Below the pieces are notes generated by a model. That model was not told the DNA's origin. It was given only the letters and a program-made list of their open reading frames with translations, and searched no databases. A stretch of DNA of 64,000 nt from Isoetes taiwanensis. Lineage: Eukaryota > Streptophyta > Lycopodiopsida > Isoetales > Isoetaceae. Positions 21,763 to 31,578 of this stretch are shown here, piece by piece. Every line of letters begins with the position of its first letter. Positions within the stretch are counted from its first letter, which is position 1. The translations under genes were made by a program, and so were the position numbers. Location: contig JAJEKV010000128.1 in NCBI GenBank assembly GCA_021234155.1, positions 1,589,736 through 1,653,735 on the forward strand, read 5' to 3'.

Positions 21763-22128
21763 CTATCCAATGTGTCCGCCAAGACGTCGATCGCCTTTGT
21801 CGCTTAACTCTATGCTCCCCTCGTTGATGGCAAAGATACTCACCCCCGAACCTATTGAGACAAAACCTCCACTTCTTGACCTTGGGAGTTCTGTAAATGG
21901 GGCAAGAACACGTAAATTACTGAGGGAGACATGGATTGCGGATGAGGATTGAAGGCGGAGAGGATACGTAAGGCGCCGGAGAGTGACAAGATCTAAGTTT
22001 GGCGCCAAAATTTGACAAGGGAGTTGGTGGCCGACAAAGAGGGCGGTCAAAGTCACCATTATTTTGGGCGCAAGGGCGACTCCCAAAAATACGCCATTAA
22101 AATGGTTGCAATAAAAGCTGCCAGGCAT
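21763..22128 (-). CDS. Small unknown reading frame next to the right terminus
   Basis: 121 codons from ATG 22128; an internal ATG near 21,940 is equally possible. SGGFVSIGSGVSIFAINEGS is the best protein-like part. It overlaps an opposite frame at 21,602-21,952 of similar length, so strand choice rests only on agreement with its neighbours. Confidence 0.25.
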   Translation of the reverse strand: MPGSFYCNHFNGVFLGVALAPKIMVTLTALFVGHQLPCQILAPNLDLVTLRRLTYPLRLQSSSAIHVSLSNLRVLAPFTELPRSRSGGFVSIGSGVSIFAINEGSIELSDKGDRRLGGHIG

Positions 22129-22269
22129 CCCCTATGAAAATACGCCATGTGGATGCCAAGTAAGCCTGCTCATCCTTCTACCTGCCAAGTAATACTGACT
22201 TTCGTAAAAAAGGCACAAACCTGATTGGTCCTAGCGAATCTGACGTGGAAATCTTTAGCCCAAGATAAG

Positions 22270-22301
22270 GGCCATTTTCAGACCCCAAATCCGCCCTAAT
22301 G
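22270..22301 (-). repeat. Right terminal inverted repeat of the 13.4-kb element
   Basis: Perfect reverse complement of 8946-8977. Sequence resuming at 22302 (AACCCTTAC, then CTCATGAACTTAATCAATGA) matches 24,830 onward. Confidence 0.85.
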
Positions 22302-23582
22302 AACCCTTACTTTGGCTCATGAACTTAATCAATGAACCCTAACTGTAAGTTAGATACATGTGATCAGGATTAGATGTTATTTTCATTATTTATCATGTTA
22401 TGGGGATATATGATGTTGGTTGATCTCTTGTTTGCTCCTCTTGTATTGGGAAGGGGGATATAGGCCTAGTAGCCATTATTTAGATGATGCACCTAGTTTA
22501 GACCCCTTAATTCCTATTATATGCGGCCTGTGCATAGAGCCCACCAGGCTACGGAGGCTATGGAGTGACTGAGCACCACACAACGGGGTTAGTGCCCTGT
22601 TGAGCGCGACTACTGGGGATCTATAGCACGCTAGACTTATAATCAGTCACTTCGTGTAGGCTAGGCATGAGTCTCGACACTTCCTGGGTCAATGGTATCA
22701 CCTTGACTCTCAAGAGTTACAGGTGTCAGCCTGGCGCTTGTGTTGGAGAGTTCAGTCGAGTAAAAGCATGTATTGCCATGATCCTCTAGCCGCCCATGGA
22801 GCCATTAGACTCTGGGAAGGGGAAATGCAACCCTTCCTACCTCATCGGAACGGGAGGCGCAACCTGAAGTAGTCTTGTTGGGTGATGCCATAAGACTGCA
22901 TCGTTGGCAAGTTACAGTCATGTCAGAGCCTGATTTAGCCCATCTGCAAAGTACGCACAGGAGGGATGGATGGAGTGATTAACCCTAACATTGTCTATTG
23001 CCAACCCAGGTCATTATGATAACTCAATCTATTTTATCTTGAGGCCCTAGCCATCAGTTGACTTCCCCATGAGTCTAAGCCTGGGTAGGAGCTCTGTTGA
23101 TATATTGTTATATTAATGTATTTGGTGTGATGGATGGATTGCCCTACCCTTCGTGGTAGATTGTTATTATTGTTGTCATTGCACATTGATCGGATTATAG
23201 TTATATATGGGCAAAAGTATCTTTGGTGGGTTGGGCCAAACGCGACGCAAAGTTCCAAAGACCCAAAGACTTTCCAAAGCACTCTTTCAAAGACCCAAAG
23301 ACTTTCCAAAGACTTTGCACCCAAAGACTTTCCAAAGAAGTTTTCAGCACTTTCCAGCAGGGGTGCTAAAAGCATGCGTCCGGACGCGTGCTTTTGCACC
23401 CCACCAGCATACTTTTGCCCATATTTGCTTCCGCCATTATAGTAGCCCATAGCAGTGGCCTATAGGGGATGGGTAGGCAAGACACCTCCGTGTCCTTTGC
23501 TCATTGTCCCATCATGCCGATGTGAGATAGACGAGGGGGGCCCATCGCGCTAGATCCTGCGGGACGATATGATGAGAGCATC
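22302..23582 (+). repeat. Dispersed repeat, copy 1 (right of the insertion)
   Basis: Direct repeat of 24,830-25,388: CAATGAACCCTAACTGTAAG, GCCTAGTAGCC, CTTAATTCCTATTATATGCG, GGATGGATTGCCCTACCCTT and GGCAAGACACCTCC all recur in order. It is longer than copy 2 because about 0.5 kb (22.6-23.1 kb) is absent there and because a MITE is nested in it. The GGATGGATTGCC...TTATTATTGTTGT stretch looks like the 3' tail of a retroelement, but no coding domain survives. Confidence 0.75.
23207..23422. mobile_element. 216-bp MITE nested in the dispersed repeat
   Basis: The ends ATGGGCAAAAGTAT and ATACTTTTGCCCAT are inverted, extending to GGTGGG/CCCACC. The centre is a 43-bp near-perfect hairpin at 23,360-23,402 around GCGTCCGGACGC. 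Between them the word CCAAAGACTTTCCAAAG repeats. Copy 2 of the host repeat has an uninterrupted ATAGTTGTATTTGCTT where this copy has the MITE between ATAGTTATAT and ATTTGCTT, consistent with a 2-bp AT duplication. Confidence 0.85.
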
Positions 23583-24749
23583 ACAATGGCATCAGAGCAA
23601 TGATCTTGGTTGACCAAGATTAGACATTGGCCACGACTCTAGATAGTAGCTAACTGGCCTAGTAAAGGATTGGAATGGGAATTCCAGCCTTGAACTAGGG
23701 AAAGTGGGAATTTTTTTTTTCCCATTAGCAGGGGGCATAATTTAGACTATGTTATAGACTAGGGGGTAGAAATAATACAGTCAAAAGAAACCTTCGAGTA
23801 ATTTGAGCTCAAGTTGTTCATGAGCTGCATCGTACAAGTGAAAATTGAATGAACAATCGCTCAAGGAATGGCGTGAAATGACCAATAATTGGCCCAAAAG
23901 AAATAGAGAAATTTTCAGAAATAGAGGAAGTGCTTTTGTTAATAACCCATAGTTATAATACATTGACTTTTAAGAAAAATGACCATTAAAAATCTATGAG
24001 TCACCCCTATTCTATAGAAGATCCCAAATTGTAGATGAACCTCTCCCTTTTCCTTATAAGGCGAATTCGAATCAAATCTTTGAAGCTGTCATGCAACGCA
24101 TCGAACAAACAATTTGCGAGATCGATTCAAAGGTGCTACGAATAGACAGAGTCAACCATCAATGAAGCAAGAGCTCTTGAATAGGCCACCATCAAAGAAG
24201 CCAAGTTGTTGAGAGGAGCAAACAGGTAGCTAGAAAGGTTAGAAGCCCTAGCTTGCGTCTGAACGTTGAAGAACTCGCTGCAGTGGCAGACAACGAATCC
24301 CCGAGACTTGGCGGCCAAGACCAGATATAGAACCCAGCAGCTCGGACTCGTTCGACGAGTCTTACCACACAATGGAGGAGCATGCGCCTAGCATAATATG
24401 AGACTGAATATATCTCCTAGGAAGGGCAACCATCTTAGACATATCGACCGATGGCAGTATCCGATCAGATCTAGACTTCAAGCATAGATGCTTTGAGTAA
24501 GGAAGAATTACAAGCCATCAAGGCCAAACTGCTAAAGGATAGTAGTACGATCAGAACGCAACCAACTTATTCCTCATCAACTCTAGTTCTACGGCATTCG
24601 TAGCTCCGTTTCAAGGATCGTTTGTTGCAGCATAGCATAGTGCAGCAGCCTCAGGGGCATATATGTGCATCAGGAGAAGTGGAAACTACCCCAAAACACC
24701 TGCAGGGCGATGGAGGCACCATGAGGGGGCGGAAGTCCTTTGGAGCACA
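23583..24749. other. No gene recognised
   Basis: Short frames only. Nothing on either strand resembles a known domain; it may be more of the retroelement to which the flanking repeats belong. Confidence 0.4.
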
Positions 24750-25388
24750 TATTTTGGGTAGATTCCGTAGTAGATCATCAAAATCTAGATGAGTTTAAAT
24801 TTCATGGCCATTCTAGAACTCTCAGTTCGGCTCATAAACCTTAATCAATGAACCCTAACTGTAAGATAGATGTAATTAGGATTAGATGCTATTCTCATCA
24901 TTTATCAAGTTATATAGATATATGATGTTGGTTGATCTCATGTTTGCATCTCTTAAATTGGGAAGTGGGGTAGAGGCCTAGTAGCCCTTATTTAGATGGT
25001 GCTCCTAGTTTAGACCCCTTAATTCCTATTATATGCGACCTGTGCATAGAGCCCACTAGGCTATGGAGGCTATGGAGTGACTCAGCACCACACAACGAGG
25101 TTAGTGGCAAAGTGGAGGGAGGTCCCTGCTGAGCCCGGCCACTGGGTACCCATAATGGATGGATGGATTGCCCTACCCTTCGTAGTAGGTTGTTATTATT
25201 GTTGTTATTGCCAGTGCAGACATAGTTGTATTTGCTTGAAGAGACCATAGGGGACGGGCAGGCAAGACACCTCCATGTCCTTTGCTCGTTGTCCGGTCAT
25301 GCCGAATGCAGGATAGACGGAGGGCCCATGAGGTAGATGTTGCTGGATGGGGGATTTTCTGCGGGATGTATGACAAGACATCGTATAT
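24750..25388 (+). repeat. Dispersed repeat, copy 2, holding the empty site
   Basis: Matches 8868-8945 on its left and 22302-23582 on its right. It therefore shows the target as it was before the 13.4-kb insertion (junction at about 24,829/24,830) and before the MITE insertion (near 25,222). Confidence 0.8.
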
Positions 25389-27680
25389 CATGTGGGAAGC
25401 GACACACTAGATATGAACGAGAGGCCAAAGATGCACAAGGCTAAAGATGGACATGTCCAAAGATCGACAAGTCCAAACACATTATATTCAATGAAGCATG
25501 ATGTTGCTATTGTTACCTACAGACACTTGTAGCTTCAAACTTTGCTTGCAATGTAATGCAATGCTTATTGGCATTGATTTACTAGTCTTGTACCTATCAT
25601 TTTGGTCTTTATCTAGACCAAGGATAATCTAATATTGTCTAGATTAAGCAACGAAACTAGGCTAATTCCATTAATCAAATTGGTTTTTTAGTGCTATACT
25701 CACCCCAAGCAAATGCGTTATGGTTAAGTATATTTTACATTCATGTGACGCTTCACTAATTCATCCATTTACTTAAAGAAAACATGACTTGAACTTGAAA
25801 AACTATAATTAGAAAAACTATAACATGCTTTAGATTAATCAAAACCACCTGCTATTCATAGTAACTCATCCAACTCACGCTTGAAAGAAACTCCAAGGAC
25901 TACAATTTACATGTTGACAAAGAAACTGTATCTAAACATATATAATATAAATCATTCTCAAATTTTTTTCATTTTGTTCGCTGCTCACTTTCGATTTTTT
26001 CTCAACCGCTAATCCAATCTTCTTAGTTATGTGCCACGCTTTTTTCCCCACAATCTCCTCCTTCAACTTCGACGTCGGCCATCAAGAAGGAGCGCGCCAC
26101 GCCAAGTTCTTCTTTTTTTTTTTTCCTTCTAGCTTAAGACACTTTGGGTAGCGGCCGATGTGTGCTATGGTTATGCCTTCTGCTAAATTTTCACGCAGAT
26201 GCAACCTTGAACCGCAATTTAAAATGCCATTATCGATGATCTTCCGATGCTTTTCCATGCAAGAAATGTTATTAGCACTTTTGTGTATTCCGTGATTTGA
26301 CTATCGTGGAAGCGCTACTTACATCAACGGGCAGGTTCTTTTTTATTTCTCGCTTCCATTGATATGTTGTTCCAAAGTTGTACAGCCCGCCCCCTTCTAA
26401 GCTCTAACCTCCTCACCAGGAACGCCAACGCCTTCCTCTTTCTCGCTTCTACTACTAAGGTAAAGTCTTCCAAAATCCTATAAAACATTGGCGGATGTTG
26501 TATTGATTAAGTTCGGTGATGAAATTGCTAGAGGCAATTCGTTTGTTAATCTTTTAAGTCATTGCTGCTTTTCTCATTCCGAATTGAGAGATTAGTGAGG
26601 AATTTGATGCCCTAAAAATGATGCTTAATTTGATGTGTAAAAGCGTAAGAGTTTCGCCTAATTTATGTTGCAATGCGCAGAAGAGTGGCGGAATGATGAG
26701 TCTAGCATGTTCGGCATGCCCAGCCGATTAGTCCGCAATCAAAAGATCCCATGAGCATCATACAGACCAAGTGGCATTCTTTTGTATATCTCCAGAACCA
26801 ATAAATAACCTTCGCCGCAGGGTTTTTCCATGCTATCAATCAACCGTAGAGACTAAGAAGTTAATGTAGGTCAAGCCTTTGCCATCTAAAAGCAAAGCAA
26901 GTTCCCCTCATCCCGCTTATTGGGAGCTAAAACGGAGAACAAAAAGACGTGATAACTTTTCGAATCCGCGCAACATTTTTCTTTCAGGTGAGAGCTTGGT
27001 CGAGGGATTTTTTTTTCAGATTGTGATAGCACTCAACCGCACTCCTTTGTGATTATGCCGCATTTCAATACCATGATGTTTTAAAAATGAGCAAAGATTT
27101 GCCATGGATTCACCTCATGAAGGTTTGTTCCCTTTCAATTTGATGTTTCAATATTGGTTCTCTAGCTTGCATTTTGATCTTATAATTGTTGAAGGATCTT
27201 AAATGCATGTTAATGAGTTATACAAATATGCACTTTTGAAATCAAATTCTTTTTGTTTATTTGATTCAGAAGTTTTGTTATTCTAAAATTCCTGAACTTA
27301 TTACGCTTTGGTAAATGTTGGATGTGATGTCGAAGATTGTGTTTTTACAAAATGATGATGATTAGAGCGCATTCTACTTTTCCTCGATGCATAAACTTTC
27401 CACCATGTCGTAAGAGCCCCGTAAGCAAAACAACAAAATCGGTGGATGGTTTTCATAGGAAATACATGATGTCCGGGTTTCTAATGAGAAAAATATCTTC
27501 GAACCGAAGTCGTAATGCCGAGTCATATGCGTGTCGGCTACAAATCAAATCGAAAGTAACTACTTGAAGGAATATTTGGAGACGGATGCTATGATGAATT
27601 GAACTTGATGACGAGGATGAGAAGATAGTTAGTTTTATAATGCCAAGCAAGCTTCCGCCAAGCATTAATTTTAGAAGGTC

Positions 27681-27883
27681 CGAATTTGTTCTTTTGCCTA
27701 TGCTCAATACACAAGGGTTGTGTTTAATGCTTGAAATGGCCTCTAACCAGCTGAAGAACCAACTGCATTGTCCGGTTCTGAATTTGATCTTTTGCCTATG
27801 CAAAATTTAATAATGCTAAGAGTTGTGTTTAATGCCCCGGCCCTGAAATGGTCTCTAAACAATTGAAGAACCAAGGATTGTCC
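27681..27883 (+). repeat. Direct repeat of about 100 bp, two copies
   Basis: Both copies contain TTTTGCCTATGC, GTTGTGTTTAATGC, TGAAATGG and TGAAGAACCAA in order (27,681-27,774 and 27,779-27,883). Confidence 0.75.
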
Positions 27884-28238
27884 GCATTTTGGGCAATGTG
27901 ATATTAGAAAGAAAATTTTTAAGGGCATTTGTATCGCATAAATATAAGCACTAGTAATGAATGGGCACACTTAATGAAAATGGGATCATTGATGGAACAG
28001 ATGATGATAAAATTTTGTACATGAGTTAAACCGCATTGGTATTCGCTCTTCATGCATAGAAACCAGTGATAAAAGTTGGAGCAATCAATAAGTTCTCACC
28101 ATCCCTCCCCAAAATGTTTATGTTGACATTCAATAAACATAACACATTTGCCTATTTGGATAGTTCAAAGTGCTATTTATTAACCACCCAAAATCAAAAT
28201 ACTAACATAGGATAAAAACAGACACGTGGTCCGAAATA

Positions 28239-28339
28239 CCGAACATAGGCGTCCCAGAGTGAACAAAGACAAGCTTCATGATGATCAACCGAACATAGGG
28301 CGTCAAGAATGAACAAAGACAAGCTTCATGATGATCAAC
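28239..28339 (+). repeat. Tandem repeat, 50-bp unit, two copies
   Basis: Units start CCGAACATAGG at 28,239 and 28,289 and share ACAAAGACAAGCTTCATG. Confidence 0.9.
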
Positions 28340-28401
28340 TAAGGTACGCCAATCCAGGATGGTTCAAGTTTCGTGCATTGGAAAAGTCAACTTTCGCATT
28401 G

Positions 28402-28493
28402 CAAAATCAATTGCAAAGTACTTTGTTATGTTGATAACAAAAACTTTCAAAATCAATTGCAAAGTACTTTGTTATGTTGACAACAAAAACTTT
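28402..28493 (+). repeat. Tandem repeat, 46-bp unit, two copies
   Basis: Units start CAAAATCAATTGCAAAGTAC at 28,402 and 28,448 and differ at one base. Confidence 0.9.
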
Positions 28494-29318
28494 TTCGGTA
28501 AAAAAAAAATTTCAGATAAATTCATGGGAGACCTTGGGTGGCCTTCTATAGTATTCCATTTGAAGAAGATGTAAAATGATTTGGGCCAATGTGGGTTACA
28601 AATTCCTTTAAAGGGTCTATATACCTCCATTGTTATTGTTTGAATCAATAAAGATACATATATGGTATGTTTGCCGATCATCTCCCCCTCAAAAGCATTG
28701 AACATCGGAGCCGATGGTTCTCTCTATAATAGAGGCACAACCATTCTCCTTGACAAATTAGTCCTTAAGTTTTAAGTTGAGATAAAATCCTAAAATGCGA
28801 AAAAGTTACAACAAAGAATAGATTGAGGGCATATAAACACCTAGTTTATTATGCCAAATGGCCATAAACACCTAATTTATTATGAAACCACACAAAGCTT
28901 CTTTGAGTAAAGGCCGTACGCTTACAAATTTCAGATAAGAATAACTCTTTATAATATATCTATTTTAATGGCACAAGTAAAACGACCGACATCTGTAATA
29001 TACCAAAAAGAACTTTAGGGAAAAAAGAACACACGTCAATATACCCTCCGAACATAGGAAGCAATCTTTTGTGCGCAAGCTAGTGTAAGGAGGCCTAATC
29101 GGTCTCGTAGTCTGAGCATGTCATGGTTAGGAATAGTTAGCTCATTTGGAAATGTAGACATGTTGCCGTAATTCATGACCTCAAAAGCTATTGTCATTTC
29201 CACAATCTCTGACCACAGAAGGTGCGTGCCTTGATGCTATGGATAGCACTACTAGCTTTATCTTATCTTATCTTCATTCCTCTTTGGAACAAACCCTGCA
29301 AACTTTGAAATAGTGGTG

Positions 29319-29714
29319 TTAGTTATCGGGTGCTGCTTCAGACCAAATGACAAAGCAAACGATGACTTCTGGAAGGTACCCATTTGTTCTATGGATGATC
29401 TTAGTAAACGATCTAGCTCTTAAGCTGGGATTGAACTTTTTCATTTCTTCATAGAAAGATAGAAAGGGAACCCATTGTATGCAAAGCCTCCAAGTGTCAT
29501 CATTGGGTAATACATCCAGTTTTTCAATGCCTTGTCCATTGAAGGATGTATCATGTTGAAGAAAAGATAATTTATTTAGAACTTCCAAACAAATTCTGCA
29601 GCACCAGCACCCTCTCTCTGAGCTTATGCTGTGAATAAAGAAAACAAAACAGATCCTTCTCTTAAGAGCTTTCATGAGTTCCAGAAAATAATATTTCCAT
29701 ATTTGCTGATGCAA
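29319..29714 (-). CDS. Open frame downstream of the mTERF remnant, unknown
   Basis: 131 codons, with LPNDDTWRLCIQWVPFLSF and EEMKKFNPSLRARSFTKI. It lies in the same orientation as and just 3' of the mTERF remnant, so it may be its last exon or the next pseudogene. I cannot align it to mTERF repeats with confidence. Confidence 0.3.
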   Translation of the reverse strand: MHQQIWKYYFLELMKALKRRICFVFFIHSISSERGCWCCRICLEVLNKLSFLQHDTSFNGQGIEKLDVLPNDDTWRLCIQWVPFLSFYEEMKKFNPSLRARSFTKIIHRTNGYLPEVIVCFVIWSEAAPDN

Positions 29715-29923
29715 TCCTTAAATGATGTGTAATAAATGAATGAATATTTCAAGAAGTCCTTTCCATACTTCTGAACCAAACCTTGAGAGAGCCTTGAGAG
29801 AGCTTCCAACAGACCACAAAATTCTGTGCTCTTTATCATCTCACAGTCAGCACTATGTCAACAATTACGATTCTGCACTATTCAGGATTAGCCTGGAGAT
29901 CACCCTTATACACTGCTGCAGCA

Positions 29924-30860
29924 TCAGGATGAAGTGCTACAAACCTGGTCACAAATTCGCCCAGAGGACATATATATATAATGGTGTTTAGGGCACACCG
30001 CTTCAGAAGTTCCTTTGATTGAAGAAATAATATAACCTGTTAAGTGGGTTTTTACCTTTTTTCCAAGCCAGAGAGCAAAATAAATAGGAGCCTTGAGAAT
30101 TTCATCCATGGATACTCATATCCTTCTTGTGAGGTATCTAAATTTCTCCACAACATATTCATTTTTATGCACAGTATTTGAGGATATATCTGCAGAATGT
30201 GATAAACTTCTTGAGGTGGAAATCCTAGGCTGAGCAGATAGCCCAACCTTTTTTTCTAATGTGAGAATCCCATATGATGAAGAGGCGTTAACGTTGTTAC
30301 AAAATATTTGAGCTTTGATCAATCCCAAGGCTCGACACATAAATTCTATACGAGCAGTTAAGGTGTCATAAGACCTACACAAAAATGATGGCCTTACTTT
30401 AAGGATTTTATTAAAAGTTGAGCACTTATCTATACTGTTGCAAACCCTCGTCCAGAAAGCGCTTAAGATTATGCTCAGAAATAAAACAAGACAGACAGTG
30501 GCTGTGTAGCCAGATAACATTTTAGAAAGAATACACCTTCCAGGCCATACCTTGATAAAAACTCAGCAACATGGCGCAGATTAAGAAGAATGGCATCGAT
30601 CCGAGGAACTAGGGGCCGGGTGAGCTCACCAACAGGCGAGCCTATAAACTCCTTTCCAAGCCCTAATTTGTTTAAATGAAGCTCAAGCTCCTTTTCAGCT
30701 TCTGTTCCAAATCTGTTTCAGAAGGGAAGGATAGCGCCCAACTGCAGACTCAAGATCCTTTTCATTTAATCCAAACTCAAGAAACATGGCAACCCTATGT
30801 TTGGAGAAACATTATCAATGGCCATCTTCTGCAAGGCGGCCCTGCCATTTTGTTGTGAAC
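29924..30860 (-). pseudogene. mTERF-family protein (organelle gene-expression factor), frameshifted
   Basis: mTERF proteins are helical-repeat nucleic-acid binders that act in plant mitochondria and plastids. The repeats are clear: MFLEFGLNEKDLESAVGRYP, then ELELHLNKLGLGKEFIG and HVAEFLSRYGLEGV, then ARIEFMCRALGL, then YLLSLGFPPQEVYHIL with YPQIL, then MDEILKAPIYFALWLGKK. The L-x-x-x-G-F/L...I...P/YP pattern is the family signature. These pieces lie in order on the minus strand but in different frames, with changes near 30,730, 30,690, 30,255, 30,150 and 30,110, several beside short homopolymers. The targeting peptide and first repeats would be above 30,860 and are not obvious. Either a pseudogene or a gene spoiled by sequencing indels. 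Confidence 0.7.
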
Positions 30861-31384
30861 TCGTCGCTAAAGCCAGGTAAAAGGGTCTTCTTTGGTTCCA
30901 AAGCTGCAACGTTATGCAAAACGCGATGGAGAATATTACGCACCACTGATCTGGAGGCCGCCATAGCCACAATGCAACAATGGTCTTTACGGTCTCAAAT
31001 AAGGATGTAGATTTCAAATTGAGCATTAAAAAGCCATATAAAATGATTTCAAATGATCCTTCAACACGATTCTTGTAAAAGCGTTCAGCTAGTTGTCTTG
31101 GAATAATTTCTAGCATTGGAATGATAGGCTTATCTCTAGCGTCAACCCAAGAATTTAAAGTCTTGTGAAGAATGATCATGTGCATTGGTGATTTTTTAAA
31201 TTAAACGGGGCTATTTGGAAAATATTTAAGATTTAAGGGCATTTTGAGAATTTTAAAAATACGAAGGGCTTGTTGGGAATTAAGTCAATAATTAAGGTTA
31301 TTTTAGTAAATTTCCCTTTGTTTTTACTGGATTTTTGAAGGAAAAAAAAAAACTAATTTGTTTGTGAGAAAGATTGTATTTCAG

Positions 31385-31578
31385 GTGTTGTTGCAGCTGA
31401 AAGGGGCAGTGATTTAGATCACTTGCACTTTCATTGTGTATTTAAGCTTGCTCTCAAGTCTCATGGAGTTGTCAATCTGGCCATCAAGAGGAGGTTTGGG
31501 TGGGGAGGTAAGAAGTATGTGTGGGTTGTTCTTGTTTGCAAGGCATTAAAGAATACCAGGCTCTATTGTTTTGTTAAG
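31385..31578 (+). CDS. Exon with HUH-type motif, possible rolling-circle Rep/Replitron-like nuclease
   Basis: A 194-bp exon bounded by a good 3' splice site (pyrimidine-rich, TTTCAG at 31,379-31,384) and a good 5' site (AAG/GTAATG at 31,576-31,584). It encodes VVAAERGSDLDHLHFHCVF, then SHGVVNLAIKRRFGW, then KKYVWVVLVCKALKN. The HLHFH is preceded by an acidic-Gly context (AERG), as in the metal-binding histidine motif of HUH endonucleases such as Rep proteins; a following helix and beta strand fit that fold. The catalytic tyrosine motif would be in a later exon, which I did not find. The alternative is an ordinary exon with a chance HLH. No partner exons are certain. Confidence 0.4.

Larger units (their letters stand above)
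8946..22301. mobile_element. 13,356-bp TIR DNA transposon carrying many accessory genes
   Basis: The ends are perfect 32-bp inverted repeats starting CATTAGGGCGGATTTGGGG (8946-8977 and 22270-22301), with weaker inverted similarity further inward (TTCCACGTCA near 65 bp from each end). Left flank and right flank join seamlessly in a paralogous repeat at about 24,829/24,830, so the ends are supported by an empty site. No target-site duplication is visible; the empty site reads TTCTAG-AAC. Cargo: a transposase-like gene on the plus strand, four related coiled-coil genes on the minus strand and about five further minus-strand reading regions. The superfamily is not certain; the transposase-like protein does not look like hAT, CACTA, MULE or mariner to me. 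Several genes carry frameshifts, so this copy is probably immobile. Confidence 0.75.
25389..29200. other. No gene recognised; short tandem repeats
   Basis: AT-rich, with a T run at 26,111-26,124. Apart from the tandem repeats listed separately I see no exon-like sequence I would defend. Confidence 0.4.

Noticed and set aside
8946-22301. Polinton/Maverick identity for the 13.4-kb element
   Set aside because: The size would fit, but no protein-primed DNA polymerase, retroviral-type integrase, FtsK-type ATPase or capsid could be recognised, the ends do not start AG, and no 6-bp target duplication is visible.
22302-25388. LTR retrotransposon with 22.3 and 24.8 kb as its two LTRs
   Set aside because: The repeats are about 80-90% alike by eye, differ by large deletions, show no TG...CA ends or primer-binding site, and nothing between them encodes gag/pol.
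28402-28493. CRISPR-like array
   Set aside because: Only two units with no spacers; it is a plain tandem duplication.
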